Positions 27,482 to 37,645 of a stretch of 64,000 nucleotides of DNA are shown one piece after another. Origin of the DNA: an uncultured Glaciecola sp. GTDB taxonomy: Bacteria; Pseudomonadota; Gammaproteobacteria; Enterobacterales; Alteromonadaceae. Under the pieces are notes generated by a model that was not told where the DNA came from, did no database searches, and worked only from the letters and a program-made list of their open reading frames with translations. Position 1 is the first letter of the stretch; each line of letters starts with the position of its first letter. A program made the translations under genes and the position numbers. The DNA is taken from contig CANMCE010000003.1 of the NCBI GenBank assembly GCA_947496235.1, positions 186,001-250,000 of the forward strand. The letters run 5' to 3'.

Positions 27482-28836
27482 CTTGCGCTCCTTTGCTTAA
27501 TCGACTGGGTAAAACACTCACCTCTATGTTGATAGTTTTCAAACATATCAATACTGGAGCAAGCTGGAGACAGTAAAATGCAAACATCGCTAGGACTTCC
27601 AGCCGCTTCTCGAATGGCTGCTTCCACTGCGTCATCTAACTGATCGAATAATTTTGCGTTTGGAAGAAGTGCTAGGAATTTATCAGCGTCCTGACCTATG
27701 CATAATAAAGAATCGACTTTTGTTTCTATGGCTTTTGCCAGTTCAGTTAAATCGCTTCCTTTTGAATCACCACCAGCGATCAAAATTAAATGCTCATCAT
27801 CACCTATGGTTTCTAGCGCAGCCAAGGTGGCACCAGGATTCGTCGCTTTAGAATCGTTAATACAACGCACAGTTTTATTCGATTGATTTTGATAGGTTTT
27901 TACTAATTCAAATCTGTGAGGCAAGCCTTTGTACAATAACAATGCGTCCGCAAAGGCGGTGCGCTCTTCTTCATCTAAAAAAGCAAAGCCACAAAGCAAG
28001 ACTACTTGTAAGTTTAATCTGCCGTGGTCACTAATAGCATTTAATTGATATGCATTAAAAATTAGCTTTCCACCAACGCTGATGCCCTCTTCATCTTGAA
28101 AAGAATCAAGCTCGGAGGAAACTTCTGAACGTCCGAAGGAGGCGTATACTACGCTCTTGTTTACAGGAATTGTTAAAGGATCATCTCGATTGACAATAAT
28201 TTTATCTGCATTGTTATAAATACGTTGTTTTACCTCTGCATAAGCTTCTAAATTACCGTGGCGATCAATATGGTCTTCGGTAATATTTAAAATACTGGCG
28301 ATTTGTAAATGCAATGAATACGTAAGTTCAAGCTGAAAACTCGATAATTCCAGCAGAATAATATCGTATTGTCCGTCAAGCAATTTAACCGCAGATACGC
28401 CAAAGTTACCGCCTATTCCTACTTTAATGCCTAAACTGCTTAATCCTTGATACAGCATATCGATCACCGAACTTTTGCCATTCGACCCTGTGATACCAAT
28501 AACAGGGCTCTGGTTGTGACGAGCAAACAGCTCTATATCACTTATCAGTTCTATGTCTAATGCCATCGCCTTTTTCAACGCGGGATGGTTTGTATCCACG
28601 CCTGGGCTGACGACTACCGTATGGAACTCATCAAATTCAGACGTAGTATTGAATTCTTGTAATTGGACTTCTTTTAATACCGAATATTCACTGACTTTCA
28701 GTTGCACTTGATAGATATCAGTGACAAACAGACAAACCTTGGCTTTAGCTTTGGTGAAAAAGTCTATGCATGCTTTGCCAGTGATACCGAATCCGATAAC
28801 AGCGACTTTTTTATCAGCATAGTCTTGAATGCTCAC
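27478..28836 (-). CDS. murD: UDP-N-acetylmuramoyl-L-alanine--D-glutamate ligase
   Basis: MurD adds D-Glu to UDP-MurNAc-L-Ala. The 452-residue protein has an N-terminal nucleotide-binding fold (VAVIGFGITGKACIDFF), the ATP loop VIGITGSNGKSSVIDML (about 112-128), NITEDHIDRHG and the C-terminal LIAGGDSKGSDL. The start is a GTG, 10 bp after mraY. No internal defects are seen, though the middle domain is somewhat divergent from E. coli MurD. Confidence 0.96.
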   Translation of the reverse strand: MSIQDYADKKVAVIGFGITGKACIDFFTKAKAKVCLFVTDIYQVQLKVSEYSVLKEVQLQEFNTTSEFDEFHTVVVSPGVDTNHPALKKAMALDIELISDIELFARHNQSPVIGITGSNGKSSVIDMLYQGLSSLGIKVGIGGNFGVSAVKLLDGQYDIILLELSSFQLELTYSLHLQIASILNITEDHIDRHGNLEAYAEVKQRIYNNADKIIVNRDDPLTIPVNKSVVYASFGRSEVSSELDSFQDEEGISVGGKLIFNAYQLNAISDHGRLNLQVVLLCGFAFLDEEERTAFADALLLYKGLPHRFELVKTYQNQSNKTVRCINDSKATNPGATLAALETIGDDEHLILIAGGDSKGSDLTELAKAIETKVDSLLCIGQDADKFLALLPNAKLFDQLDDAVEAAIREAAGSPSDVCILLSPACSSIDMFENYQHRGECFTQSIKQRSAR

Positions 28837-28846
28837 CTGCTCTCTC

Positions 28847-29929
28847 CTATCTTAACTTTAAGGTAGCTAAACCAATTAGCACTAAAATCAGTGAAATAAT
28901 CCAAAAACGCACTATGACTCTTGGTTCTGGCCAGCCTTTGAGTTCGTAATGGTGATGAATAGGTGCCATGCGGAAAATACGTTTACCGCGTAACTTAAAA
29001 CTCCCTACTTGAAGAATAACCGAGAGGGTTTCAGCCACAAAAATTCCCCCCATGATAATTAACACTATCTCTTGTCGAACAAGCACGGCTAGTACCCCAA
29101 GGGTCCCACCTAGCGCTAGGGAACCGACATCGCCCATAAACACTTGGGCTGGATAGGTATTGAACCAGAGAAATCCCAATCCTGCACCCACTATAGCGGT
29201 GCACACAATAACAAGTTCGCTGGTAAGTGGGATAAAGGGAATATTCAAATAGGCTGAAAAATTCACATTGCCTGTAACGTAGGAGAATATGGCAAAAGCG
29301 CCTGCGACTAAAATTGTGGGCACTATCGCCAGCCCATCCAAACCATCAGTAAGATTTACCGCATTACTGGTACCTACGATGACGAAATAGGTAATGATGA
29401 TGTAAAGCAAACCTAGCTGTGGAAGTACGTCTTTAAAAAAGGGGACGATTAATGATGTTTCGGCTTCGATATTTGCTGAGCTATATAAGAAAATCGCTAC
29501 ACCTGTGGCAATGATTGACTGCCAGAAATACTTCCATCTGGCAATAAGTCCTTTAGGATCTTTACGAACCACTTTTCGATAGTCGTCTATAAAACCTAAA
29601 ATACCGAGACTCACCACCACAAACAGGGTAACTAGCACATATCGATTGCTTAAATCAGCCCAAAGCAAACTACTGGTTAATATTGCCGCTAAAATTAAAA
29701 CACCGCCCATCGTTGGGGTGCCTGATTTTGATAAATGCGACTGAGGGCCATCATTTCTAACCGTTTGCCCAATTTGCATTTGCTGTAGCCAAGTAATCAT
29801 TCTTGGCCCAATCAAAATAGCAATCATCAAAGCAGTAAGGGTACTTAAAATTGCTCGCATGGTTAGATATGAAAATACGTTGAATGCACTTTCATATTGG
29901 GTTAACCATTCAGCTAGCCAAATTAACAT
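28847..29929 (-). CDS. mraY: Phospho-MurNAc-pentapeptide translocase
   Basis: MraY transfers phospho-MurNAc-pentapeptide to undecaprenyl phosphate, forming lipid I. The 360-residue protein equals the E. coli length and has about ten membrane helices, the DDYRKV motif (about 115-120), [13 protein letters not shown] (about 190-202) with catalytic Asp residues, and the [11 protein letters not shown] loop near the C terminus. Its start overlaps murF by 7 bp. Confidence 0.98.
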   Translation of the reverse strand: MLIWLAEWLTQYESAFNVFSYLTMRAILSTLTALMIAILIGPRMITWLQQMQIGQTVRNDGPQSHLSKSGTPTMGGVLILAAILTSSLLWADLSNRYVLVTLFVVVSLGILGFIDDYRKVVRKDPKGLIARWKYFWQSIIATGVAIFLYSSANIEAETSLIVPFFKDVLPQLGLLYIIITYFVIVGTSNAVNLTDGLDGLAIVPTILVAGAFAIFSYVTGNVNFSAYLNIPFIPLTSELVIVCTAIVGAGLGFLWFNTYPAQVFMGDVGSLALGGTLGVLAVLVRQEIVLIIMGGIFVAETLSVILQVGSFKLRGKRIFRMAPIHHHYELKGWPEPRVIVRFWIISLILVLIGLATLKLR

Positions 29930-31350
29930 TCGTTAGACTCCTGTACATCGCCGTCTTCAGCTTTGTTGTTATAGTTATTCTTTAACGCTTCACAGACTCT
30001 TTCCATTCGCGCACTTCTTGAGCCTTTAACCAATATATTGACTGGTAGTTGGTGCGCTTGCGTTGCAGCTGCTATCAGTAACTCCAAATGTTGCATCACA
30101 TCATCCACAGATTTGCAATGAGTGCCTTGATTTCCCAACATTTTACTCGCATGCTGACTTAGCTCGCCTAATGATATGAGTGCATCAATCTTATTTTGTT
30201 TCGCATAATCGCCAATATCTTGATGATATTGCATAGATTGATCACCTAATTCGCCCATATCTCCGAAAACAAAGACTCTAGGACCTGCGTAGGTTGCTAG
30301 AAGGTCAATCGCTGCTTTGACAGAAGCCACATTGGCATTGTAAGTGTCGTCCATTAAACGTACATCAGCCCCAAGCTTTACAACCGAAAGTCGTCCTTTT
30401 ACCGAACGCATTTCGAACAAACCAGCTTGGATTTGAGGTAATTCAGCCCCTACTTGTGTTGTTAATGCCGCCGCCAACACTGCGTTTCCAACGTTGTGTT
30501 TACCCGGTACTCGCAATCGAATGGGTATTTTGCCTTGTGGGGTGACCAATTCAAACTCAGCACATCCATCTTCGTTAATACTTACATTGGTAGCGTAGAA
30601 TTGACCCTTTGCAGACGACGGTGAAAAGGTCAAGGTTTTGCAATGATCTGTTTTGCCCAACCAAAATTCATAGAATTGGCTATCAGTGTTTACTAACGCC
30701 ACACCGTCACTAGGTATTCCTGAATAAATTTCGCTTTTTGCTCTGGCAACACCAAACAAACTACCAAACCCTTGTAAATGTGAAGGCGCGGCATTGACGA
30801 TGGTAGCCACATCTGGTTTCACTAAATGGGTGGTGTAATCAATTTCGCCAGAATGATTTGCGCCCATTTCGATAACCGCAAATTCGTGTTCGGATTGTAA
30901 TCTCAATAAGGTTAATGGCACGCCAATATCGTTGTTAAAGTTGCCTTGAGTAAACAGTGTTTTGCCACATTGGCTTAAAATACTCGCGGTCATTTCTTTA
31001 ACAGTTGTCTTACCGCTGCTGCCTGTTATGCCGATAGTTTTCGGGTTAACTTTTTGTTTTACTGCTGCACCCAATAATCCCAAGGCTATTTTGGTGTCTT
31101 CTACCATTATTGTAGGCAGGGGGCTGTTGACTGGTTTGCTTACAACAAGTGCACTAGCGCCTTTTTCAAGGGCTATGACTAGGTATTCATGGCCGTCAAA
31201 ATTTTCACCGACCAATGCAAAAAACAAATCACCGGATGACAAGGTACGTGTATCTGTAGATACCTGATTTACTTGCATTTCACTAACGCTATCTGTACTC
31301 AAACGTCCTTTTATTTGGGACGCTATCCAGCCTAAAGAACAGCTAATCAT
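29923..31350 (-). CDS. murF: UDP-MurNAc-tripeptide--D-Ala-D-Ala ligase
   Basis: MurF adds D-Ala-D-Ala to complete the UDP-MurNAc pentapeptide. The 475-residue protein has the N-terminal substrate domain ([21 protein letters not shown]), the ATP loop [16 protein letters not shown] (about 104-119), [12 protein letters not shown] and the C-terminal [14 protein letters not shown]. It overlaps murE by 4 bp and mraY by 7 bp. A short acidic tail extends the C terminus. Confidence 0.97.
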   Translation of the reverse strand: MISCSLGWIASQIKGRLSTDSVSEMQVNQVSTDTRTLSSGDLFFALVGENFDGHEYLVIALEKGASALVVSKPVNSPLPTIMVEDTKIALGLLGAAVKQKVNPKTIGITGSSGKTTVKEMTASILSQCGKTLFTQGNFNNDIGVPLTLLRLQSEHEFAVIEMGANHSGEIDYTTHLVKPDVATIVNAAPSHLQGFGSLFGVARAKSEIYSGIPSDGVALVNTDSQFYEFWLGKTDHCKTLTFSPSSAKGQFYATNVSINEDGCAEFELVTPQGKIPIRLRVPGKHNVGNAVLAAALTTQVGAELPQIQAGLFEMRSVKGRLSVVKLGADVRLMDDTYNANVASVKAAIDLLATYAGPRVFVFGDMGELGDQSMQYHQDIGDYAKQNKIDALISLGELSQHASKMLGNQGTHCKSVDDVMQHLELLIAAATQAHQLPVNILVKGSRSARMERVCEALKNNYNNKAEDGDVQESNEC

Positions 31351-32897
31351 ACGAACTCCTCCGCTAGCTGACTGACATATAGTCGTTCATCATAAAAATG
31401 TTTATTCCCTTGGATTTCGATATAGGTTTCGTGTCCTTTTCCTGCCACCAACACTAAGTCACCTGAGTTTGAATGCTCAAGGGCGTAGCGTATGGCAATT
31501 TTTCTATCTTGCTCAATATGCACTTTGTGCTTGTTTTGAATGCCATCAAGGACAGCTTTTATAATATCTTCTGGCGGCTCGAATCTTGGGTTATCGTTGG
31601 TCAGCACTATTTTATCCGCTAACTCATCAGCAATTTTTCCCATCAAAGGTCTTTTACTGGTATCGCGATTGCCACCACAACCAAAAATTACCCACAATTG
31701 CTTGTCTGCATGTGCTCTAGTAGCGATTAATGCTTCTTGAAGCGCATCTGGGGTATGCGCATAATCCACAACAAAAGCACGATTATCGATGTTGAATGTT
31801 TCCATGCGACCATCAACCCCAGATACTTTAGATGCAGTGTTGATTAGGTCTTGTATAGATACACCTTGCAGCTTAAAAGCCGAAATAACAGCTAAGTAAT
31901 TAGCTAAATTAAATTTTCCATAAAGAGGAATTTGAATTGAGTCTTGGTTATCTTGAGTATTTAGACGAAATTCAATGCCGTTAGGTAAATAACTGACATC
32001 AATGGCCACCAAATGTGTTTTTGCATCATAAGTAGAAATCTCGGAGCCTGATGAAATAGCAAAAAACAACTGCTCCACAGAAGCTTGGGCCTGTTTAGAC
32101 CAGAGTGCAGACTCGTCATCATTGGCATTTAAGACCAAATATTGAATCGAAGAATTGGCTAATATGCCTCGCTTTGCTTGGGCATAGGTTTGCATGTCGC
32201 CGTGGTAATCTAAATGATCTTGAGACAAGTTAGTAAAAATCACAGTGGTGATTGGTAGACCCGCTAAGCGCCCCTGCTCAATGCCATGTGATGAAGCTTC
32301 AAGGGCAACATGAGTCACATGATTAGAGGCTAGATTGGCTAGTTGTTGATATAAACTTACAATATCTGGTGTTGTATTAATCGTTTCCGCGACTTTAACT
32401 ACTGACTGCAGTGGTCTATGCAGGTGTATCCCAAGCGTACCTAGAGAAGCACTATGGTTCCCAAGTTGAGCTGCAACCTGAGCATATAGATTGGCAACCG
32501 AGGTTTTACCATTAGTGCCAGTCACTGCCACCAGATGCTCTATCTGACTGATAGATGGATAAATAGTGCGTAAAAATTCAGGCAACTTGGATTTCAAACC
32601 ACAAATGAAGAAAACCAAGGTGTTATCTTGTTGTTCAACTGCGTAATCCTCAGCATCCACCAGCGCTAAAGGCGCTCCTTTTGCAACGACTTGAGGTAAA
32701 TATTCACGACCATGTACTTGAGTACCTTGCAATCCAATGAAGATAGAGTGCTGATTGATTTTACGACTATCAAGGGTGGCATCTTTAAACACTTTGCCAC
32801 CCAAAGCTTCTAGGTCAAGATCAGGCACTTGCAACAGTCTTAGTCCAGCCATGACATCTGTTATTGCAATGCCAGGCATTATTAGAGGACTACTCAT
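31347..32897 (-). CDS. murE: UDP-MurNAc-L-Ala-D-Glu--meso-diaminopimelate ligase
   Basis: MurE adds meso-diaminopimelate to the peptide stem. The 516-residue protein has DSRKINQHSIFIGLQG near residue 45, the ATP loop VAVTGTNGKTSVANLYAQ (about 122-139), and the DNPR motif in TNDNPRFEP, the signature for diaminopimelate rather than lysine specificity. It overlaps ftsI by 8 bp and murF by 4 bp. Slightly longer than E. coli MurE (495). Confidence 0.97.
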   Translation of the reverse strand: MSSPLIMPGIAITDVMAGLRLLQVPDLDLEALGGKVFKDATLDSRKINQHSIFIGLQGTQVHGREYLPQVVAKGAPLALVDAEDYAVEQQDNTLVFFICGLKSKLPEFLRTIYPSISQIEHLVAVTGTNGKTSVANLYAQVAAQLGNHSASLGTLGIHLHRPLQSVVKVAETINTTPDIVSLYQQLANLASNHVTHVALEASSHGIEQGRLAGLPITTVIFTNLSQDHLDYHGDMQTYAQAKRGILANSSIQYLVLNANDDESALWSKQAQASVEQLFFAISSGSEISTYDAKTHLVAIDVSYLPNGIEFRLNTQDNQDSIQIPLYGKFNLANYLAVISAFKLQGVSIQDLINTASKVSGVDGRMETFNIDNRAFVVDYAHTPDALQEALIATRAHADKQLWVIFGCGGNRDTSKRPLMGKIADELADKIVLTNDNPRFEPPEDIIKAVLDGIQNKHKVHIEQDRKIAIRYALEHSNSGDLVLVAGKGHETYIEIQGNKHFYDERLYVSQLAEEFV

Positions 32898-34662
32898 GAT
32901 CTTTCCTCATTACCACACTGGCAGCATGAGCTGCATCTGGTGGAATATTGAGCATTTGCAATGTACCTTCGGCAATGGCTGAAAATGTTGGTGCAGCTGT
33001 ATCACCCGCATGATACAAGTCTCCACCAGGCTCATTGATTAAAACCACTATGGCCAATTGGGGATCTGACACTGGCGCTATGCCTGCGAATATATTGACA
33101 TATTCTTCGCCATAACCACCGATCACGGCTTTTTGGCTAGTGCCTGTTTTTCCTGCTATGCGATAACCAGGCACACTTGCTTTGTGTCCTGACCCACCTT
33201 GTTGGGTAACACTTTCCATCATATTTAGCAAAGCAACAGCATTCTCTTCACTTATGACACGAATTGGCGGTTCTTCAGGTTGATCCACTTTAACAATTGA
33301 CAGTTGATTCAAAATTCCGCCATTGGCAATAGTGGCATACATTCTGGCCAACTGTGCTGTGGTTACTGCTATGTTGTAACCAAATGAAAGGGTGGCAATT
33401 TCGTGTTTTGACCAACGATTTCTTTCATGAAAAATACCACTGGATTCACCTAGCATATTTAACCCGGTATCGCCCATAAGTCCCATGTTATAGTAAGTAT
33501 CCATCAAAAAATGCCGAGGAACTTCTAAGGCTAGTTTTGACGTACCCATGTTAGAAGAATGCTGAATAATTTCTGTTAGGGAAAGTACGCCAAAATTACG
33601 AGGATCGCTAACGCGACTGCCACCTAAATACATCCACCCAGGGGATGTATCCACTGTGTCATCAGGTTTTACTAAACCAAACTCTAAAGCAGCTAATACA
33701 GCAAGGGGCTTCATTGAAGAACCAGGCTCAAAAGCATCTGTAATAGCGCGATTACGCACTTTATGACTGGCCACAGTAGAACGGTTATTAGGGTTATATG
33801 AAGGTGTATTCGCCATGGCCAACACTTCGCCAGTATGCACATCCACTACAACCACTGACGCTGAGGTCGCTTGATATCGAATAGTAGCCTTTTTAATTTC
33901 TCGAAACGCTAGCGCTTGAATGCGCTGATCAATGGTCAACTGAAGATCTTCCGCTTTTTTACCTTCTTGTTGTTCCAATATTTCTATTTGACGACCTGAA
34001 GCATCTCTTCGAATGCGACGTTTATCCGGTGTACCCGTTAAGTAATTGTCATATAGTCTTTCTAGACCTTCTAACCCTTTATCATCAACATCGGTAAAGC
34101 CTACAATGTGCGCAGAGACCTCTCCTGACGGATAATATCGTTTTGATTCATTACGTAAATATACCCCTGGAATTTTTAGGTTTTTAACATAATCGGCCAT
34201 CGCCGGGGTAATTTGACGCTGTAAATATATAAAACGTCGGTTAGGATTACTGACTCTGTCTAGCAAATCGTCTAAATCTCGCTCCAATACTTCAGCTAAA
34301 GCAATCCATCTGCGCTTGTCGGCCAAACCCTCGTTGTCATGGATAATCTTGGGATCAGCATAAATGGCTTGCGCAGGCACTGAAACCGCTAGTTGCTGGC
34401 CATTTCTGTCGACAATTAGACCACGATAATTGACATTATCTCGAGTACGTATTGTGCGATTGTCACCTTGTTCAATTAACACATCAGGTTCAATTACTTG
34501 AATATAAGCAGCGCGGGCAATTAAGCATGCAAAGACTAAAAATACTGTGCCCAATACAACGCCAAAACGCCAATGCATGAGCATTGGCGATACTTTAGGT
34601 TTGGCTTGCCCACCGTTTTTCTTTTTACGGCGCGGCTTTTGTATGGTTGCGCTAATGGTCAT
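32890..34662 (-). CDS. ftsI: Septal peptidoglycan transpeptidase FtsI (PBP3)
   Basis: FtsI crosslinks septal peptidoglycan and pairs with FtsW. The 590-residue class B penicillin-binding protein has one membrane helix (about 28-50), a dimerisation domain with RGLIVDRNGQQLAVS, and the transpeptidase motifs SSMK in FEPGSSMKPLAVL, SSN in QHSSNMGTSKL and KTGT in RIAGKTGTSQKAV. Its ATG abuts the ftsL stop with one base of overlap. All catalytic residues are present. Confidence 0.98.
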   Translation of the reverse strand: MTISATIQKPRRKKKNGGQAKPKVSPMLMHWRFGVVLGTVFLVFACLIARAAYIQVIEPDVLIEQGDNRTIRTRDNVNYRGLIVDRNGQQLAVSVPAQAIYADPKIIHDNEGLADKRRWIALAEVLERDLDDLLDRVSNPNRRFIYLQRQITPAMADYVKNLKIPGVYLRNESKRYYPSGEVSAHIVGFTDVDDKGLEGLERLYDNYLTGTPDKRRIRRDASGRQIEILEQQEGKKAEDLQLTIDQRIQALAFREIKKATIRYQATSASVVVVDVHTGEVLAMANTPSYNPNNRSTVASHKVRNRAITDAFEPGSSMKPLAVLAALEFGLVKPDDTVDTSPGWMYLGGSRVSDPRNFGVLSLTEIIQHSSNMGTSKLALEVPRHFLMDTYYNMGLMGDTGLNMLGESSGIFHERNRWSKHEIATLSFGYNIAVTTAQLARMYATIANGGILNQLSIVKVDQPEEPPIRVISEENAVALLNMMESVTQQGGSGHKASVPGYRIAGKTGTSQKAVIGGYGEEYVNIFAGIAPVSDPQLAIVVLINEPGGDLYHAGDTAAPTFSAIAEGTLQMLNIPPDAAHAASVVMRKDHE

Positions 34663-34985
34663 TAATTTTCACTCACAAAGACCTCATCGTCTTTCGAAGG
34701 TCGCCGCATGTTCAAACGCTCTCTGACCAACCGCTCTATTCGATTGTGTTCAGTGAGCGCGTTTTGCTCAATTATCAAATGTCGCCATTCCACATCTAAG
34801 CTGTCTTTTTCTTCAATCAATTGCTCATGAGTAATCAATAATTCACGATTTTTGTGAGTACTTACCACCACTGCTAAGGCTGTACCTACAACAGCTAAAT
34901 ACATCAATAAGAGAAAAGTGTGCCGACTTAAGTCGGCAGTAATAAGTAAAAGCAAATTAAAGTTCGGTGTGGTTTTCTCACTCAT
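34662..34985 (-). CDS. ftsL: Cell division protein FtsL
   Basis: A 107-residue bitopic protein of the FtsQLB complex. It has a short cytoplasmic N terminus, one membrane helix (about 20-42) and a periplasmic leucine-zipper-like coiled coil (about 45-85). The sequence is weakly conserved in general, but the size, topology and position between rsmH and ftsI make the call safe. The start overlaps rsmH by 4 bp. Confidence 0.94.
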   Translation of the reverse strand: MSEKTTPNFNLLLLITADLSRHTFLLLMYLAVVGTALAVVVSTHKNRELLITHEQLIEEKDSLDVEWRHLIIEQNALTEHNRIERLVRERLNMRRPSKDDEVFVSEN

Positions 34986-35920
34986 AATTTTTCCGCCACT
35001 CTCAATACTGCACTTCGTGCTCTGGGATTTTGTTGAATTTCTTCAGCCGATGCTTTAATCGCGCGACTTAAAGATTTCAGTACTTTGCCCTTATCAGCTT
35101 CTTGCTGACTTATAGGCAACCTTGCTGGCAATTTTTGCCCCTGGCTTTTGGCTTTAATAAATCGCTTAACAATTCGGTCTTCTAACGAATGAAAGCTTAT
35201 GACCACTAATTTCCCGCCGGGTTTCAATATATGACAGGCAGAATCTAAAGCTGTTTCTAACTCGTCTAATTCGCCATTAATAAAAATTCGGACAGCTTGA
35301 AAACTCCGTGTGGCTGGATGTTTGAACTTATCTTTTACCGGCACTGCTTGGTCGATAATTTGCACGAACTCTTTGGTAGTAGATAAAGGCTTGCTAGCTC
35401 TTCTTTCAACTACTGCTGTGGCTATTCGACGACCAAATTTCTCTTCTCCGAGTACTTTTAAGACATGAGTGATATCGTCTAAACTCGCGGTGTTTAACCA
35501 TTCAGCGGCGCTTATGCCACTGGATTGATCCATACGCATATCGAGAGGACCATCATGCATAAAACTAAATCCGCGAGTTGCGTCATCTAATTGAGGTGAT
35601 GACACGCCGATATCCATTAATATACCGTCAACTTGCCCATCAAGCCCCTGTGATTGCATAACCGGCAGCATCTCTGAAAATGCACAATGGTTAATACTGA
35701 ATCGTTTGTCTTGAGCCAGCGCTTGAGCCGCTTGAATAGCCTCAATATCTCTATCGAAGGCAATTAGACGTCCGTTTTCGGATAATGCGGTTAAAATTCC
35801 TCGGCTGTGACCACCCCGGCCAAAGGTAGCATCCACATAGATACCATCGGGTTGAATCGCTAAAGCCTCAATCGTCTCGTCGAATAAAACCGAGCGATGG
35901 GCAAAATTTGCCGATGTCAT
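34982..35920 (-). CDS. rsmH: 16S rRNA m4C1402 methyltransferase RsmH
   Basis: RsmH (MraW) N4-methylates cytosine 1402 of 16S rRNA with S-adenosylmethionine. The 312-residue protein has [13 protein letters not shown], the AdoMet site [16 protein letters not shown] (about 28-43), [14 protein letters not shown] and the C-terminal [14 protein letters not shown]. It overlaps mraZ and ftsL by 4 bp each, in line with cotranscription from the mraZ promoter. Confidence 0.98.
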   Translation of the reverse strand: MTSANFAHRSVLFDETIEALAIQPDGIYVDATFGRGGHSRGILTALSENGRLIAFDRDIEAIQAAQALAQDKRFSINHCAFSEMLPVMQSQGLDGQVDGILMDIGVSSPQLDDATRGFSFMHDGPLDMRMDQSSGISAAEWLNTASLDDITHVLKVLGEEKFGRRIATAVVERRASKPLSTTKEFVQIIDQAVPVKDKFKHPATRSFQAVRIFINGELDELETALDSACHILKPGGKLVVISFHSLEDRIVKRFIKAKSQGQKLPARLPISQQEADKGKVLKSLSRAIKASAEEIQQNPRARSAVLRVAEKL

Positions 35921-36375
35921 AGCGCAAAATCCTGCAACCGCTCTGAAAGCTCAAAGCCCCCTTGCTGTTGCACTGCGATATCAGCTTCAAGTTGAGCTTG
36001 CCAAGTGTCTGCATCCCAAATTTCGAATCTATTTAATTGGCCCACTAGCATGACTGACTTTTTTAAATCAAGGAAAGCACGAAGATTAGGTGCGATTAAG
36101 AATCTGCCGCTTTTGTCCATATCGCCATCTGCTGCATTTCCCAACAGTAGGCGTTGTAAGCGACGTTCATCATCGTTCATGGATGAGAAAGTCCGAAGTT
36201 TTAATTCAATTTCTTCCCATTCGGGAAGTGGGTAAAGTAGCAAACATTTTTGCGTAATATCTATGGTACAAACCAGCTGTCCCTGGCAATCATCCATCAG
36301 GCCTTGTCGATACTTCGTCGGTATCGTTAATCGGCCTTTCGTGTCAAGATTGATTGCGTTAGCGCCGCGGAACAT
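35917..36375 (-). CDS. mraZ: Transcriptional regulator MraZ
   Basis: MraZ is an AbrB-fold DNA-binding protein that represses the dcw operon, of which it is the first gene. The 152-residue product has the tandem SpoVT/AbrB-like domains ([15 protein letters not shown] near 9-23, [13 protein letters not shown] near 87-99). The start ATG has GGGG upstream. Candidate MraZ boxes overlap the predicted promoter about 90 bp upstream. Confidence 0.97.
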   Translation of the reverse strand: MFRGANAINLDTKGRLTIPTKYRQGLMDDCQGQLVCTIDITQKCLLLYPLPEWEEIELKLRTFSSMNDDERRLQRLLLGNAADGDMDKSGRFLIAPNLRAFLDLKKSVMLVGQLNRFEIWDADTWQAQLEADIAVQQQGGFELSERLQDFAL

Positions 36376-36803
36376 TTCCCCTAGCCTATTTTTGTTGTTA
36401 GTAGCTTGTTGTTATTTTTTTCTAAACTGGTTTTCCCCTTTGCAAAAACCCTTTTATGCCACTATTACCCACTTTTTTGCAATTTTTGACCTAAAACCTA
36501 CTTTTGTCAAGGTTTTATTTCGAGTTTTGCACTCTTATTGTGGTTTCCAGTTCGAAGCTGGAATCTCCGGTTGAGATGAAGTTATTGTAAAAGCTAGTGT
36601 TTATTTCGCGTTTTAGCTGCCCTATGGAAGCCTTTGCAAAAACTAGTTTATTCATACAGGGTTTTTGAACGGTGATTAAAAAGCTTCACTATAGTAAAAA
36701 ATAAAATAAGGAAATCATGCATTGACGATGTACAACCAGTGGGACGGGCTCGCCTGCTTATCAAAATTTTAATTTAAGGATATAATAGCTGACGTTATTA
36801 GTT
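36376..36803. other. 428-bp intergenic region with the dcw promoter
   Basis: Reading on the minus strand toward mraZ, it contains a TTGACA at 36505-36510, the promoter and repeats described separately, and a 6-bp hairpin (TTCCAG/CTGGAA at 36545-36563). The part from about 36570 to 36803 is AT-rich and shows no gene or clear terminator for the lipoprotein gene that ends at 36804. Confidence 0.55.
36447..36482 (-). promoter_or_regulatory. Candidate mraZ promoter with MraZ-box-like repeats
   Basis: On the minus strand TTGCAA (36477-36482) and CATAAA (36453-36458) are 18 bp apart. Within and beside this lie TGGGT (36467-36471) and TGGCA (36457-36461) separated by 5 nt, and a degenerate third unit GGGTT (36447-36451). 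MraZ of E. coli binds TGGGN repeats with 5-nt spacers. Confidence 0.45.
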
Positions 36804-37367
36804 TTACTTTCCTAGCACGTCTTCAATGAAATTTGCTGGAGATGTATAGGTTCTCGGACCTAAATTTCCGTGGGAACCTTCGCTTGACCAAGTTCCAACA
36901 ACGCCTTTAAAGTGGTCATCATCGCCAAAACTCATGGTTTTTTCATAAGTGTAATAACTAAAGCTATTGTTGGTTCTCTGAATTATCACGAAAAAGCAAT
37001 TGGTTAGCCCCCTCGGTTCAGGGAAGGTAATTAATACAGCGTCTTTTGTTGGAATTTGTAATACATCTAGATTTTCTGCAAAGTCTTTAGACACAATATC
37101 AGTTGCAGCTTGTTTAAGTTTGCTAAACTCTCCTCTTATCAAGTCTTCAAAAAATAGTCCCTCAGTAGTAAAGGTCCATTCAGGTAAAATTCGATGCTGA
37201 AAAAAGTATACTCTTTCAGACTCTGGAACATTGTCAACTGCGCTCTCAGGGGTTTGACTAGTAAGGTTTTGAGACACGTTGTTATCTTGAGCTGGCGAAC
37301 TCGAATCATTTTCAGTAGAAGAACAAGCAACTAAAGCAATTGCTAAAATCAAAATATATAGTTTCAT
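36804..37367 (-). CDS. Lipoprotein of unknown function
   Basis: A 187-residue protein with a lipoprotein signal (MKLYILILAIALVACSST; lipobox LVAC, Cys15). A Ser/Asp/Asn-rich linker of about 35 residues follows, then a folded domain with several aromatic residues, a likely mixed alpha/beta fold. Serine at +2 suggests sorting to the outer membrane. I see no known catalytic motif and do not recognise the family. It is monocistronic, between sapC and mraZ on the same strand. Confidence 0.7.
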   Translation of the reverse strand: MKLYILILAIALVACSSTENDSSSPAQDNNVSQNLTSQTPESAVDNVPESERVYFFQHRILPEWTFTTEGLFFEDLIRGEFSKLKQAATDIVSKDFAENLDVLQIPTKDAVLITFPEPRGLTNCFFVIIQRTNNSFSYYTYEKTMSFGDDDHFKGVVGTWSSEGSHGNLGPRTYTSPANFIEDVLGK

Positions 37368-37589
37368 GTTCTTCCTTTTACACGAGCGACTCGCCGATAA
37401 GTCAAATTATTCCTGATTAAATATTCTTGCTTGGTAAAATCAAGCCGTTTAACTCTTAAGCTCTTTTACAATAACAAACCAGTAGAAAAACGCCTAGCAC
37501 ATAATGATAGGTTGTTTTTATAAAATTGGTTTCTGGTATATTTGTTTTGGATAGGATTACTGGCTAATATTTATGAGGCCATACAAGGT

Positions 37590-37625
37590 AGATAATAAAA
37601 AAGCCACTTTACTTAAAGTGGCTTT
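37590..37625 (-). terminator. Terminator of the SapC-family gene
   Basis: An 11-bp perfect stem, AAAGCCACTTT (37600-37610) with AAAGTGGCTTT (37615-37625), loop ACTT, followed on the minus strand by a T-run (TTTTTTATTATC). It lies 21 bp past the stop codon at 37646. Confidence 0.88.
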
Positions 37626-37645
37626 ATACGTTTGTAAAGCTTCAA

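Noticed and set aside
36540-36570. tRNA T-arm-like sequence (TTCCAG, TTCGAAG, CTGGAA)
   Set aside because: No acceptor, D or anticodon arm can be found next to it on either strand and there is no CCA end; it is just a small hairpin.
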